A stretch of 64,000 nucleotides of DNA. Source: a virus. The notes beneath the pieces were generated by a model. That model saw nothing but the letters and a program-made list of their open reading frames with translations. It had not been told where the DNA came from and searched no databases. The DNA lies in the IMG/VR virus record IMGVR_UViG_3300043436_003813, positions 1 through 64,000 of that record; one strand, given 5' to 3'. Positions 40,531 to 50,142 of this stretch are shown here, piece after piece. The translations under genes were made by a program, and so were the position numbers. Numbering within the stretch: the first letter of the stretch is position 1; each line of letters begins with the position of its first letter.

Positions 40531-41442
40531 TCAGGCGTTTTGGCTGGCGACGTAGGCTTGCCAAGTCTTTTTGAGACCGTCCTCAATGCTTATCTTAGGT
40601 TCCCAATCGGTAATGGATTTCAGTCGCTTTGTGCAGAAGGTCTTTTTTTCGATTCCGACTGGGGCATCATGCCTCCACACCACAACGGGCGGGGTGCCGG
40701 CGACGGAGAACAGGGTGGCCACAAGCTCGGCTATGGTAGTGCCTTGGCCCGGACCGATGTTCACAAGGTCATGGAGTGTCTTGCTCGCAAGGACAGCGTG
40801 GATGGCGGAGGCGGCATCGTCCGCGTGCAAAAACTCACGGAGTTGATTCCCGCTTCCCCAAACAACGAATGGCTCACCCGTGGCCTTGCTTCGGTAGAGT
40901 TTGTTGATGAGTGCCGGGATGACGTGGGCGCGGTCTAGGCCATAGCTGTCGTTGTGCTCGGCATATAGGTTGCATGGAGCAACGGTCGTCCAGTTGAGCC
41001 CGTGCTTCTCCTTGTATGCCTTTACTAGTCGCCACCCCGCAATCTTTGCGATGGCGTAGGCTTCCACATCAGGCTCCAGTGGCCCATGCATCACCCACTG
41101 TTCACTTACTGGAACCGGAGCCGTCTTCGGATACATACAGGATGTTCCGACGAAGATGAGGTTTTGCACCCCATGCTCAAAGGCTGCCGCGAAGACTGCG
41201 TTCTGTATCTTGAGGTTTTCGTGCAGGAAGCCAATGGGGTCGGCCTTGTTGGCCGCGATGCCCCCTACCTTGGCAGCGCAATGAATGACGGCCTCCGGCC
41301 GAAGTTCGGCCATTGCGTAACGGGCGTTCGCCAGTGAATCGAGTCGGAGGTTGGTGGTGACTACCTCGTGCCCGGTGTTCTCGTAGAAGCGAACGCAGGC
41401 TGATCCGAGAAGTCCGCGATGGCCAGTAATAAAAATTCGCAT
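40531..41442 (-). CDS. GDP-L-fucose synthase-like NAD(P)-dependent epimerase/reductase (303 aa)
   Basis: Rossmann motif GHRGLLG (7-13), the GTSCMYPK block (99-106) and Y129-x3-K133 match the active site of GDP-4-keto-6-deoxymannose 3,5-epimerase/4-reductase. Length (303 aa) is close to the family norm. It would make GDP-L-fucose from GDP-4-keto-6-deoxymannose, but no GDP-mannose dehydratase is in the window, so the precursor must come from the host. Confidence 0.88.
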   Translation of the reverse strand: MRIFITGHRGLLGSACVRFYENTGHEVVTTNLRLDSLANARYAMAELRPEAVIHCAAKVGGIAANKADPIGFLHENLKIQNAVFAAAFEHGVQNLIFVGTSCMYPKTAPVPVSEQWVMHGPLEPDVEAYAIAKIAGWRLVKAYKEKHGLNWTTVAPCNLYAEHNDSYGLDRAHVIPALINKLYRSKATGEPFVVWGSGNQLREFLHADDAASAIHAVLASKTLHDLVNIGPGQGTTIAELVATLFSVAGTPPVVVWRHDAPVGIEKKTFCTKRLKSITDWEPKISIEDGLKKTWQAYVASQNA

Positions 41443-41443
41443 G

Positions 41444-42127
41444 TTAGACGTAGCGTTTGACTGGACCCTTCATCTTGAGCGGAGCCTCGGGGTTTGCGGG
41501 GTCTTTCTTCCGCTGGGGCTGCCAGAACGGGGAGATGCCCTCGATGTCGTGGTAGCGGTTGTGCTGGATGTGGTCAGTCAAGAACTTGGCCACCCACTGA
41601 TGGGCTTCGGGGGTGCCGCCGACGATGGAGCCGGGGCAGGCTTTCTCCATCGCCGTCCATGCGGGGTGCGTGGTGATGAAGGTGTTGTAGCCGGTGCCGA
41701 GGCCGGTTTGTGTGAAGGTCTCTGTCTTCCCGTAGGTGCCGGGATGATATTCCTTGCAGCGGGACGTAGCCGCCCATGCGTTGCCAAGGGAGTTTTTCTT
41801 GCTCACTTCCATCACCTTTACGGCGTCGGGCTGTATGAACACGTCTTCGTGGGCAAGGATACCGATGCCGTCACCGCGCGTGGCCCACGCCAACTTGGCC
41901 AGCATCTCTTTGAGGGAGGCCGGGTTGTTCTGCGGCGTGATGAAGTCCACGTTCGCCACCTCGCCAGCAAGGTCGCTGGAGCGGTTGAAGAGGAAGACAG
42001 AGCGTGAGACGGCCCGCCAACTCTGCGTGGCATTGAGCACAGACTTGCTGGCCGACGTAACGACGGACACCGTGGCCGCGAACTTGGGCTCGGGCTTGAC
42101 GGGAAGATAGGGTTGGAATGGGGTCAT
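41444..42127 (-). CDS. Possible glycosyltransferase (227 aa)
   Basis: WATRGDGIGILAHEDVFIQPDAVKVMEV (about 82-109) has the strand-ED-hydrophobic pattern of GT-A fold enzymes in the DxD position; the rest is mixed alpha/beta. Between a fucose synthase-like gene and a small helical protein. Weak family evidence. Confidence 0.5.
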   Translation of the reverse strand: MTPFQPYLPVKPEPKFAATVSVVTSASKSVLNATQSWRAVSRSVFLFNRSSDLAGEVANVDFITPQNNPASLKEMLAKLAWATRGDGIGILAHEDVFIQPDAVKVMEVSKKNSLGNAWAATSRCKEYHPGTYGKTETFTQTGLGTGYNTFITTHPAWTAMEKACPGSIVGGTPEAHQWVAKFLTDHIQHNRYHDIEGISPFWQPQRKKDPANPEAPLKMKGPVKRYV

Positions 42128-42459
42128 TTTGAAATTGATGCTCGAATTACATTCTTGAGGTCACGCATACTGCACCAAAGACCATTATCTGCGCGCTCGG
42201 TGTCATCTCTGGCCAAGACTTGCCGGATGACCTCCTCCTCGGAAACCACCCCCAAAACGCGCAGGCGAGATACGCTCATTGAGAATGGAAACATTCCATA
42301 GTGCCAGCGATAGGTGAGTTCGGCTAATAGCTTGGAAAACGAGAGAACTTGCTTCGCGCCTGCGGTTGTGCGGAGCGGCGTAACCGCACTCCAAATTACA
42401 AAATACAGCGATTGCTTTTCACTAAGCCACTGACGAATGGCTTTTCTGATTCTTTTCAT
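42124..42459 (-). CDS. Hypothetical basic protein (111 aa)
   Basis: Start MKRIRKAIRQWL at 42459 follows 4 nt below the upstream stop. Helical, basic, with one hydrophobic segment (LYFVIWSAVTPL). AT-richer than its neighbours, so it may be recently acquired. Function unknown. Confidence 0.55.
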   Translation of the reverse strand: MKRIRKAIRQWLSEKQSLYFVIWSAVTPLRTTAGAKQVLSFSKLLAELTYRWHYGMFPFSMSVSRLRVLGVVSEEEVIRQVLARDDTERADNGLWCSMRDLKNVIRASISK

Positions 42460-42463
42460 GATG

Positions 42464-43234
42464 TTATTGGCCGGGCATATATACATATTCGCCTACGTGC
42501 CCGCATTTGATGTCTGAGTCGAGATAGCACTTCACGCCCACTTCTTTGGCACGTGAGCAAAACGCCGAGTCCTCGCCCTGATGGTTTAGGCGGGGGAGGA
42601 AGTAGCCGTAGTAGTCGCCCGGACCACCAGCCTGGCCACGTGGCATGATGTCCTTGAAGCGAGTGGGCGCGGCGTCCTTGATCTTCTGGAACACTGAGCG
42701 GTGGACGCGGATGAAGCCCGTGGCAATCCAGTCTACTTCATGCAGACCAGTGAGCGTGCCGTTCTTTGCTTGGTCTCGGGTGAAGTTGCCGCCGAACACC
42801 ATCGGGTTGCGCCCCTTTCCGCGTGCCGTGTAGAGCCCACCCACGATGCCGATTTCGGGGCCGTGGGACATGAGCTTGCCGATACCGTGAACACGCCCCA
42901 ATCCAGCAGGAACACCCTCCCCGCAGAGGTCTAGGACGTGGCGCTCGTAGGCTCCTTCGTTTCCGTAGGGGATGAGCATGTCGTCATCCACCATGATGAG
43001 GTATTCGGCGTCTCCGCGCATGAAGACGTTGGCCACTTGGGAGCGGGCGCGGTGTATCTCCGTGGCCTTGGGGGCGCGGATGAGCCCAATCTTGTCGGGG
43101 CCATACGAGGCGTAGTTGGCGTAGAGCGCGAAGTGAACATCGGCGTTGATGTTCCGGTAGGCCATGAGTGCCACGGCTACCTTCTTGCCCTTCCACTGTG
43201 TAAGCGGAAGGGCGTCTGGTTCTTGGTCGGACAT
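42464..43234 (-). CDS. GT-A family glycosyltransferase (256 aa)
   Basis: AEYLIMVDDDMLIPYGNE (about 76-93) is a classic DxD-containing nucleotide-sugar site; VAVALMAYRNIN at the N-terminus is the first Rossmann-like strand. RSQVANVFMRGD supports a family-2-like or phage glycosyltransferase. It immediately follows the scaffold gene (3 nt), tying sugar transfer to capsid-assembly transcription. Confidence 0.78.
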   Translation of the reverse strand: MSDQEPDALPLTQWKGKKVAVALMAYRNINADVHFALYANYASYGPDKIGLIRAPKATEIHRARSQVANVFMRGDAEYLIMVDDDMLIPYGNEGAYERHVLDLCGEGVPAGLGRVHGIGKLMSHGPEIGIVGGLYTARGKGRNPMVFGGNFTRDQAKNGTLTGLHEVDWIATGFIRVHRSVFQKIKDAAPTRFKDIMPRGQAGGPGDYYGYFLPRLNHQGEDSAFCSRAKEVGVKCYLDSDIKCGHVGEYVYMPGQ

Positions 43235-43237
43235 GGT

Positions 43238-44617
43238 TTACTCTCCGCTGCCAATCGCAGCATCAAGGGCGCTGCCGCCGTCGCGGGTGAGGAGGGATTG
43301 CAGGTCAAGGGCCTGCTTCTTGGCCGGGGGCGTGGCACCGACAGCGCGGGCGTTCGTAGCGGGCGTGGAGCGTCCACCATTGCGCACCTTGTCCAACTCT
43401 GCCTCGCGCTCTTTAAGCTGTGTCTGAAGCTGGGCAATGAGGGCATCCTTGGCCGCGAGGCGCTTGGCCGTCACGGGAGCCTTCGCAGCCACCTTCGCAG
43501 CCTCAAGCAACTCCTCTTGCGTCGCCGTAGAGAGGAACTTGACGAGGCGGTTGCGGGCTTCCGCACGCTCGGCTTTGTCCTCACCCTCTACGTCCTTGAG
43601 GTCTTCGTCGTTTGCGAACTGCGCATCCACCCAATCCTTCACCTTCTTCTTGTTCGCCTCTTGGGCGGCGGTGAGCTGGGCTTGCTCCTCTTGCTGCTTC
43701 TTGGAGAGGCTGGCGAAGTGGTCCTTGGCGCGGGCGCGTTCGGATTCAAGGTAGGCTTGCTTCTGGATTTCCAGCTTGGACTGCTCGCCCACGAGGGATT
43801 TGACGGTCTCGCGGTCGGTGAAGTTCATGCGCTTCAGCCAATCGTCCACGACTTCGGAGGCGGAGATGGTGACGGATTCGCCGTTCTCGTCCTTGACCTG
43901 ATAGGTCTTAGGGCTTTTGGCGAACGCAGCTAAACCGCCGTGCTTCTGGATTTCAGCAAGCGTGGCGTCACCGAGTCCGTAGCCCTTCAGCGTGGAGGCA
44001 ATGCGCTCCTCTGCCAACTTGGCGGGCTTCACAAACCGCTCCTCAATCTCGGGCAGACGCTCCACCTCGTAGAGGCGCTTGTATTGCAGGAGTTCGTCCT
44101 CAATCACCTTGGCCTTGGCGGCGGTTTCCTCGCGGGCTTTCTTGAGGTCTTCGAGTTCCTGCGTGGCGGCGGGGGTGAGCTTGGACTTCTCCTCCAACTC
44201 CTTGATGCGGGCCTCGCGCTCGGACGCCGCCTTCTCCATCGCGGCAGCCTTTTCCTCGGCAGTCTTCCACTTGGAATGAAGGGCCTTGAAGCGGGCCTGC
44301 GTCTTGGGCTTGTCGTGGGGCGAGGGAGCAAGCTCCTCATCTGTCACGGTGTCCTCGGGCTTGGGGCCTGCCGGTTTGGCGTCGGCGGGCTTGGCCTCGG
44401 GGGCGGGCGTCTCAGCCTTCGGCTTCTCCTCGGCTACGGGGGGCTGCTCCTTCTCCTTCTCGGCGGCGGCGGTAATCGCGGCATCCAATGCACCAGCGAG
44501 GTCAAAGGAGATTTCGGGGGACGAGCCCTGTTCAGACGCGGGAGGCGTGTTGGCGTTGTCCACTTGGGCGACTGGCGGGGGCGCGTCGGTGGGTTCGGTG
44601 ATGATGGGGTCTGCCAT
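43238..44617 (-). CDS. Scaffolding protein (459 aa)
   Basis: Acidic Pro/Glu/Lys-rich N-terminus, long coiled coils (about 120-200 and 290-400), low-complexity sequence and position downstream of portal are characteristic of phage scaffolding proteins, which shape the procapsid and are removed. In most related phages the capsid gene comes directly after; here sugar genes intervene. Confidence 0.82.
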   Translation of the reverse strand: MADPIITEPTDAPPPVAQVDNANTPPASEQGSSPEISFDLAGALDAAITAAAEKEKEQPPVAEEKPKAETPAPEAKPADAKPAGPKPEDTVTDEELAPSPHDKPKTQARFKALHSKWKTAEEKAAAMEKAASEREARIKELEEKSKLTPAATQELEDLKKAREETAAKAKVIEDELLQYKRLYEVERLPEIEERFVKPAKLAEERIASTLKGYGLGDATLAEIQKHGGLAAFAKSPKTYQVKDENGESVTISASEVVDDWLKRMNFTDRETVKSLVGEQSKLEIQKQAYLESERARAKDHFASLSKKQQEEQAQLTAAQEANKKKVKDWVDAQFANDEDLKDVEGEDKAERAEARNRLVKFLSTATQEELLEAAKVAAKAPVTAKRLAAKDALIAQLQTQLKEREAELDKVRNGGRSTPATNARAVGATPPAKKQALDLQSLLTRDGGSALDAAIGSGE

Positions 44618-44626
44618 AAAAGTGTC

Positions 44627-44899
44627 TTACTGTTCGCGGGGCGCTTGGCGCTCTAGGGTTTGCGTGGCGTCGGGGTCTTCCTTCTTCACCGGATGGGTGG
44701 CGAGGGCTTCCCATATCATGCGGAGGCTGTAGCGGTAGCCGTCCACCATGCCGGCGTGGTAGGTCATAATGTGAGCGGAGGGGTCAAGCGCCGTGATTGG
44801 CATGAGGTCATTTAACGCCTCAAGACCCTCTTGGCCTTCCTTGCTGAGAAGGAACTTGCGCCAAGCGTCGATGGTTTTACGCGGGAGTTCTGTTGCCAT
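44627..44899 (-). CDS. Small head-region protein (90 aa)
   Basis: Start MATELPRKTIDAW at 44899. Helical, with no strong motif; lies between portal-side genes and the scaffold, as small head-assembly proteins do. Function unknown. Confidence 0.6.
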   Translation of the reverse strand: MATELPRKTIDAWRKFLLSKEGQEGLEALNDLMPITALDPSAHIMTYHAGMVDGYRYSLRMIWEALATHPVKKEDPDATQTLERQAPREQ

Positions 44900-44910
44900 G
44901 GTTATGCGTA

Positions 44911-45123
44911 TTAAGCCCAAGGGTTCTTTGCGCGAGCCGGAGCCTTTGTCTTGAACAATAGGCTAAACGCGGTGGGGACCCATGCCCACAAACAAAGCAA
45001 CAAGTAGTCGTCGCAATAAATCAGGCGACAAGTCCCGTTTTCCTGACGATACAGGTGGGACACTTTCATACGAAGCAAGCCGGTGCTCCAGTCCCAAATG
45101 AAGTTGGTTTCCTTGAATCTCAT
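44911..45123 (-). CDS. Hypothetical protein (70 aa)
   Basis: Contains YLLLCLWAWVPTAFSLLF, probably a membrane helix, after a strand-rich start. Function unknown. Confidence 0.55.
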   Translation of the reverse strand: MRFKETNFIWDWSTGLLRMKVSHLYRQENGTCRLIYCDDYLLLCLWAWVPTAFSLLFKTKAPARAKNPWA

Positions 45124-45173
45124 GGTTATTGTGCCGGCGAGTTTGCTGTTCTCGCGCGGCCTGTCAACGGGGT

Positions 45174-45377
45174 TTATGCTCGAAAGAATGGCAGGCGCTC
45201 AAGCTGCCTCAGCACCCATCGCTTTCGACGGAAAACAACCATCTTACGCTGCATAGCGGGATGAACCTTCGGCATTGCGTGAGCAGTTGCCGTTGTTTCC
45301 GATATCGGGGCGGGGCATTCGCCGTGCATCCAGTGAGTCTGCCCGCATTTGTAGCAACGGGTGTGTCCGCTATACAT
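45174..45377 (-). CDS. Small zinc-knuckle protein (67 aa)
   Basis: CYKCGQTHWMHGEC (about 8-21) is a CxxC-x(n)-HxxxC zinc knuckle, followed by a very basic tail (RRKRWVLRQLERL). Likely nucleic-acid binding. It follows the portal gene by 7 nt. Confidence 0.65.
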   Translation of the reverse strand: MYSGHTRCYKCGQTHWMHGECPAPISETTATAHAMPKVHPAMQRKMVVFRRKRWVLRQLERLPFFRA

Positions 45378-45384
45378 GGTAAAG

Positions 45385-47487
45385 CTATGGCTGTGGCTGA
45401 GCCTGCTGCTCCATAGGCATGCCTTGCCGCGCCATAGCTTGCTGCTGGACGGCGAGTGCCTGTTGCTGCGCAGCCAGAGACTCCTGAATGGCCTTGTCCA
45501 CCGTGGCGATGAAAGACTTCTCTTCGTTGCCTTCGTTGCCGCCCCACAGCTTGTTTGCCGTAGCTGCTGCCCAGTGTGCGGATAGATGATCCAGTCCTAG
45601 CTTGAGGTTTTGCGGGGCGACGGAGTTCGTCTCCATAGCCTTAACCATGAGGCCCTTTAGCACACGATAGTGGGGAATGTGTGGGTCGGAGGGAGCCACC
45701 GGAACCGGCACGCCATTGAGGAAGCTGTTGGCCTCAAGGATTTGTGCCCGCTCTGCGACCACCATCTGCTCGTTATTGGCGGAATCGTCCATGACGATGG
45801 CTTGGGCGAAAGAGGCCCCGAGCGGGCTGGCCATAGTCTGTGCCGCGAACTGTTGGTTGAAGAGTTGGTTGCCGAGCACGGAACCGGCGAACTGCGCGCG
45901 CTGGACGGCGCGATACTCCGTGAAGTCAATCACCGTCTGGACAGCGGGCTGGTCACGGAGCACGTCAATCTCCTCCTCGGTGAGGCGGAGTAATAGCTTC
46001 TTGCGTAGCTTCTTCACCTCTGGGAGGGGGCTGTCTTTGCGTGTAGCGCGGCGCGTCATAGCGTGCGCGAGCACGGCGAACTGCGTAAGCCAGTTATCGA
46101 GGTTGGTGTTCTTCACCTCCTCCTCTTTCTGCATGGCCGCGTTCACCTGTGCGGCCTTGATGTCCGACGCCTGAAGCGGGATGGGGGGCACGTATTGCCC
46201 GACCTTCTCCGTGGCGTAGCGTTCCATCTCGGCGGAGAGGCGGATGTAGGCTTCGGGGCTCGGGGCGATGCCGCCGACGTTCTGCGCGAAGTTGGCCCCC
46301 GTCACCACGATCATGTCGTCAAGGTTCTGCACCTTCACCTGATTGATGTTCTTGGCCTCCGGCACCTGCAACCGCTGCTTGTTCGTAAGCCGCATGTTGT
46401 CGATGGAGTCGTTGCGCAGCTTCTCCACCTGCTGGGCCATGTCGAAAAGGAGTTGGCCCGCGCCCCACGCACCGTGAATCGTGCCGTCCCCGTAGGCGAA
46501 AACGATGGGCACGCAACTATCAAACATCGTGTCCGTCTCGTCCAGCTTCTCAAAGAGCAAGCCGTCGCCGCCGTCTGTCATTGCCACGCCGTTCTGGCTG
46601 TCGTCCCACAAAACGTAGTGGCTAACCTTCCCCGTCACTTCCTTGGCGAAGAGGTGGATGGTTTCGATGACCTTGTAGCCCTTGTTGTAGTCGTAGCGGT
46701 AGGCACCCTGCCGGACTAGTTCTGCGAAGGTGCGGTATTCCGGCTCCTCTGTGTTTGTGGTGGCCGGGGCGCTGGCGTTGTTGATGGCCTTGACGCAGGC
46801 TTCTTCTTTCCATTCTTTGCGCCCGGCGTCCTTGTTGGCCTTTAGGAGGGCTAGGAGTTCGTGGGGCTTATACTGCCATCGCACCATGAAGAACTGCGGC
46901 TCATCCATTACCTCCGTGCCCTTGGGGACAAAGCCCTTGTCCTGACGCACCAGCTTCGGCTTCCACTCGTATTCGTCAAAGTAGGCGTTGAAGCAGTAGC
47001 CGAGTTCAGCCACCTCTTGGGCCATGCCCTGAACGTAGAAGTTCCATTGAGGCCACGAGCGGATGAAGTCCGTCATGCACTCACGGAACCATTCCGTCTT
47101 CTTGGCACCATCCGGCCACGGGGAGCCGTCTTCTTTGTAGGCGGGGAGGCTGGCGGCGGTGAGATACTTGGCGGTCTTTACCGGCTGGATGAAGCGGGGG
47201 ACGAGGCGCGCAATCTGCGTGGCCATGAAGCCCGTGGAGACGTTGGACTTCCACCCCTTGTTCTGGTTATTGAGCTTTTTCTGGTCTTGTGGCCGTCGCC
47301 CATTTCTTAGTTCAATAATCTTGGCGGCATTGGCTACGAGAACCTTTGCGTCCTCACGCAGGTTCTCCGCTACGGCGTAGGCTTGGCCGGGGGAGGTGAT
47401 GACGCGCTGCTCCGATTCTAGGGAGGGCGTGATTTCGGGTTCGTTGCCTAGGGCTTCGCCTTGCGCACCAATCGTGTCGAGTTCCAT
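45385..47487 (-). CDS. Portal protein (700 aa)
   Basis: Size, position before the scaffold gene, and features such as GYCFNAYFDEYEWKPKLVRQ, the central wing and long stem-type helices (MAQQVEKLRNDSIDNMRL), and a Gln-rich C-terminus match podovirus head-tail connectors. It forms the dodecameric DNA gate used by terminase. Start MELDTIGAQ at 47487, 9 nt inside a longer frame. Confidence 0.82.
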   Translation of the reverse strand: MELDTIGAQGEALGNEPEITPSLESEQRVITSPGQAYAVAENLREDAKVLVANAAKIIELRNGRRPQDQKKLNNQNKGWKSNVSTGFMATQIARLVPRFIQPVKTAKYLTAASLPAYKEDGSPWPDGAKKTEWFRECMTDFIRSWPQWNFYVQGMAQEVAELGYCFNAYFDEYEWKPKLVRQDKGFVPKGTEVMDEPQFFMVRWQYKPHELLALLKANKDAGRKEWKEEACVKAINNASAPATTNTEEPEYRTFAELVRQGAYRYDYNKGYKVIETIHLFAKEVTGKVSHYVLWDDSQNGVAMTDGGDGLLFEKLDETDTMFDSCVPIVFAYGDGTIHGAWGAGQLLFDMAQQVEKLRNDSIDNMRLTNKQRLQVPEAKNINQVKVQNLDDMIVVTGANFAQNVGGIAPSPEAYIRLSAEMERYATEKVGQYVPPIPLQASDIKAAQVNAAMQKEEEVKNTNLDNWLTQFAVLAHAMTRRATRKDSPLPEVKKLRKKLLLRLTEEEIDVLRDQPAVQTVIDFTEYRAVQRAQFAGSVLGNQLFNQQFAAQTMASPLGASFAQAIVMDDSANNEQMVVAERAQILEANSFLNGVPVPVAPSDPHIPHYRVLKGLMVKAMETNSVAPQNLKLGLDHLSAHWAAATANKLWGGNEGNEEKSFIATVDKAIQESLAAQQQALAVQQQAMARQGMPMEQQAQPQP

Positions 47488-47542
47488 AGCCACCAAATTG
47501 TGGGTTTAGTGGCTCTGGCAAGGGGAAATTGCTACGTTTCCC

Positions 47543-49324
47543 TTAGTCGAAAGCGGAATATGTGCGGGACGGGGCGTGGTAGCGCAGCTTCTTGAAGCAA
47601 ATCTTCTGCCCGATTCGGTTCTTGAAGAGATACATGATGGCGTCGTGGTCGCCAGCCTTCTGCAATGCGTTCATGTCTCCCTCTTGATTGGCCCTCTCCT
47701 TCGATTTGTTTCGCCAGATGGATATGCCGTTGTGTGCCGCCGCCACGATGCCTTGCCCGCCAAGGATATTGTGGCCCTCTGGAACGTTCTCCTCACCCTT
47801 CCCACCCTTGGCGTCGGCGTGCGCAACAAGAACGTGGTGGCAGTTGTTGCGAACCGAGAACTTGGCCCCCATCTTAGCCACGTCTTCCTGCCCGCCCCAA
47901 TCGTCTTTTTGGACGAGGAACATCAAGGAGTCGGTGACGAACCGCTTGCAGTCAAAACGGCGAAGGGCGTAAGCGTAGTCGTCAAATAGCTCCGTGTAAG
48001 ACATCTTCCGGTCGTCGCACGCTTCAATAAACCACAGCTTCTCCGCGAACCACTGAATCTCTATGGCCACCTCGTCTGGTTTTGGCGGGCGTCCCAGCTT
48101 GATTGCCAGCAACTCAAAGAGCATATCGTGCGGAGGAATCTCAAACGAGGCGATGCACACCCGCTGGCCCTTCTTCATCTCCGCAAGCATGGCTCCGTAT
48201 AACCACGCAGACTTCCCATGGAACGGATAGCCCGTCAGAACCGTGCTTTCACCGTCTCGAAAGTCCCACGGCACCCCTCGGATAAAGAAGTCGGGCTGCT
48301 GCTCGACGGAGTGGAATCGTTCAGCGCGTGCGATGAGCCCCTTCTGGTAGGCCGTCGCGGCTTGAATCGTGGGCGGGTCAAAGGTCTTGGCCTCTGCTAT
48401 CCATGCGCCCACCTCAATGGCCCGCTCGTCCCCGCAGTTCAGCGCCTCGTTGGCATCCTTGCTGGGGGCTGGAACACGAAGCCGGAAGCAGCGGGCGCGG
48501 CCAAGACGTTTCGCAGCCTCCTCTGCTCCTTTGTCCCCGGCATCGTCGTTGTCGAACAGCAGGTAAATCACCTCAAACTGAAGCAGGGCGTCAAAGTCGT
48601 TGTCGATCCACGTCATGTTGGACGCGCCAGCGGGAAGACTCAGGACCGGGTATGGCGCCCCCATCTGCGCCACGGACATGGCATCCCATTCGCCCTCGGT
48701 GATGATGATGCCTCGCGTCTCCTGCGTGACCAGCCACCAGCCCCAAAGGGTGTAGAATGGGGGCGTGCTCCAAATGTCCTTTTTTCCCTTCTCGTCTTTC
48801 TTGATGCCCGTGCTTTTGAGGAAGGCGGGCTCGCCAGCGGGCGTGTAGAACTGAAAGCCAACAAAGTCGGTGTTGATCGCGCTCTTTCGCTCGTGGCTGC
48901 GAACTCGGTAGGTCTTCAGCGTCTCATCCTTTATGCCGCGCTCCTCGTTGGCGTATTTAACCGCAGGCGTCTTGGAGATTGGCTTTAGTTCCGCCTTGTT
49001 GAACCCCGTAGGCTTAGCCCGTGCCACTGCCGGTTTCACGGACGTTACCCCAAGGAACTTTCGTGCCTCGTCCAGCGCGTCTTTAAAGGAGCATCCGCGA
49101 ACGGCCATGACTAAATCGAAGATGCCGCCTTTTCCGAAACCACCGAACTCTTGCCAAAGGCCCGCCTTCTGACCGGAAAGCACGATTTTAAGCGATTCTC
49201 CGGGTGCCCCCGTCAAATCACCCACACACCACTCATTGCCCTTCTTTTTGCCGTTTGGCAGCAAATGACCGAGGAAGGCCAGCATTTGTCCGTTCAAGCG
49301 ATTTCTTACTTCTTGTGCATCCAT
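47543..49324 (-). CDS. Primase-helicase (TOPRIM plus RecA-like), 593 aa
   Basis: TOPRIM core ITEGEWDA (208-215) and LFDNDDAG (256-263), then a RecA/DnaB-type helicase with Walker A GYPFHGKS (365-372) and RFVTDSLMF (461-469) as Walker B. No N-terminal Cys zinc finger is visible, so priming activity is uncertain. It would unwind DNA at the phage fork. It follows an initiator-like gene by 6 nt. Confidence 0.85.
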   Translation of the reverse strand: MDAQEVRNRLNGQMLAFLGHLLPNGKKKGNEWCVGDLTGAPGESLKIVLSGQKAGLWQEFGGFGKGGIFDLVMAVRGCSFKDALDEARKFLGVTSVKPAVARAKPTGFNKAELKPISKTPAVKYANEERGIKDETLKTYRVRSHERKSAINTDFVGFQFYTPAGEPAFLKSTGIKKDEKGKKDIWSTPPFYTLWGWWLVTQETRGIIITEGEWDAMSVAQMGAPYPVLSLPAGASNMTWIDNDFDALLQFEVIYLLFDNDDAGDKGAEEAAKRLGRARCFRLRVPAPSKDANEALNCGDERAIEVGAWIAEAKTFDPPTIQAATAYQKGLIARAERFHSVEQQPDFFIRGVPWDFRDGESTVLTGYPFHGKSAWLYGAMLAEMKKGQRVCIASFEIPPHDMLFELLAIKLGRPPKPDEVAIEIQWFAEKLWFIEACDDRKMSYTELFDDYAYALRRFDCKRFVTDSLMFLVQKDDWGGQEDVAKMGAKFSVRNNCHHVLVAHADAKGGKGEENVPEGHNILGGQGIVAAAHNGISIWRNKSKERANQEGDMNALQKAGDHDAIMYLFKNRIGQKICFKKLRYHAPSRTYSAFD

Positions 49325-49330
49325 GTTGGG

Positions 49331-49996
49331 TTATTCGTCAAAGTTGTTGCCACGAAGCGCGTGCCAGCGAACGGCACCAGAAACGTCACGCGGAGGCGAG
49401 GACATTGTGAGGAGCTGCTTGTCACTGTATGTTTTGCTGGCGGTTATTTCGATTTCCATAGGTTCCTTGCGCCCGCGTTTGGGATGAAGTTCCGTGGCCG
49501 AAGGCGAAGGGATTGAAACTCCGATGACCTTCTGAGGGATTGGCTCTCTGTCATAGTCTTCTTTGTTGTTTGTCTTCTTTGTTCTGGAAGCCGCCAATTT
49601 GGCGGGATGGTATGCCGCCAATTTGGCGGCATGGTCCTTTTCCGCCTCTTGGATGCGCTCGCTAGTGAGGTGAAGGATACCGCCCTCGTTCAATCGGTAG
49701 CTTTTCTTCCGGCTAAACTTGCCCTCAAGTTGCGCAGACACAATCAGGCTGCCTTGTTCAAGTTCCACGAAAATGCGCTCAATCGTTCTCTCACTGAGGA
49801 ACGGGAAGAAGTCATCCCGCCACTCCTTGTAACTGTTGTAAATCCAACGATGCCCCTCGTGAACCTTCCCATTCTTTGGGTCGTTAAGAAGGTAGGTAAG
49901 TTGCTGAAGCACGATGGCCTTCTCCAAGCCAAGGACTTTAGCGAGGGTGCGCTGGAAGCACATGGGCGACTCCGCCAGCAGCATGGAGCTATTCAT
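49331..49996 (-). CDS. Replication initiator / replisome-organiser-like protein (221 aa)
   Basis: Residues about 10-85 (FQRTLAKVLGLEKAIVLQQL, EWRDDFFPFLSERTIERIFVELEQGSL) form the winged-helix pattern of phage replication initiators; the C-terminal half is charged and disordered, as in loaders. Direct neighbour of the helicase supports the role. Start at 49996. Confidence 0.7.
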   Translation of the reverse strand: MNSSMLLAESPMCFQRTLAKVLGLEKAIVLQQLTYLLNDPKNGKVHEGHRWIYNSYKEWRDDFFPFLSERTIERIFVELEQGSLIVSAQLEGKFSRKKSYRLNEGGILHLTSERIQEAEKDHAAKLAAYHPAKLAASRTKKTNNKEDYDREPIPQKVIGVSIPSPSATELHPKRGRKEPMEIEITASKTYSDKQLLTMSSPPRDVSGAVRWHALRGNNFDE

Positions 49997-50129
49997 GGCG
50001 GGACCACTCCTCAAACAGTCGGAAGCGAAGGCAAGTAACCGTCAGCGCCAGCCATGCGGCAGCGTTCTCGACGGCGAGTAAAAGGCGGAAGATTATCCGC
50101 CCGATGTATTTTCTGCCACTGGGAATCAT
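49989..50129 (-). CDS. Small membrane-associated protein (46 aa)
   Basis: Starts at MIPSGRKYIGR (50129), directly below a terminator, and overlaps the initiator start by 8 nt. Contains a hydrophobic helix (NAAAWLALTVTCL). Function unknown. Confidence 0.45.
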   Translation of the reverse strand: MIPSGRKYIGRIIFRLLLAVENAAAWLALTVTCLRFRLFEEWSRHE

Positions 50130-50142
50130 AGGGAAACAAGAA

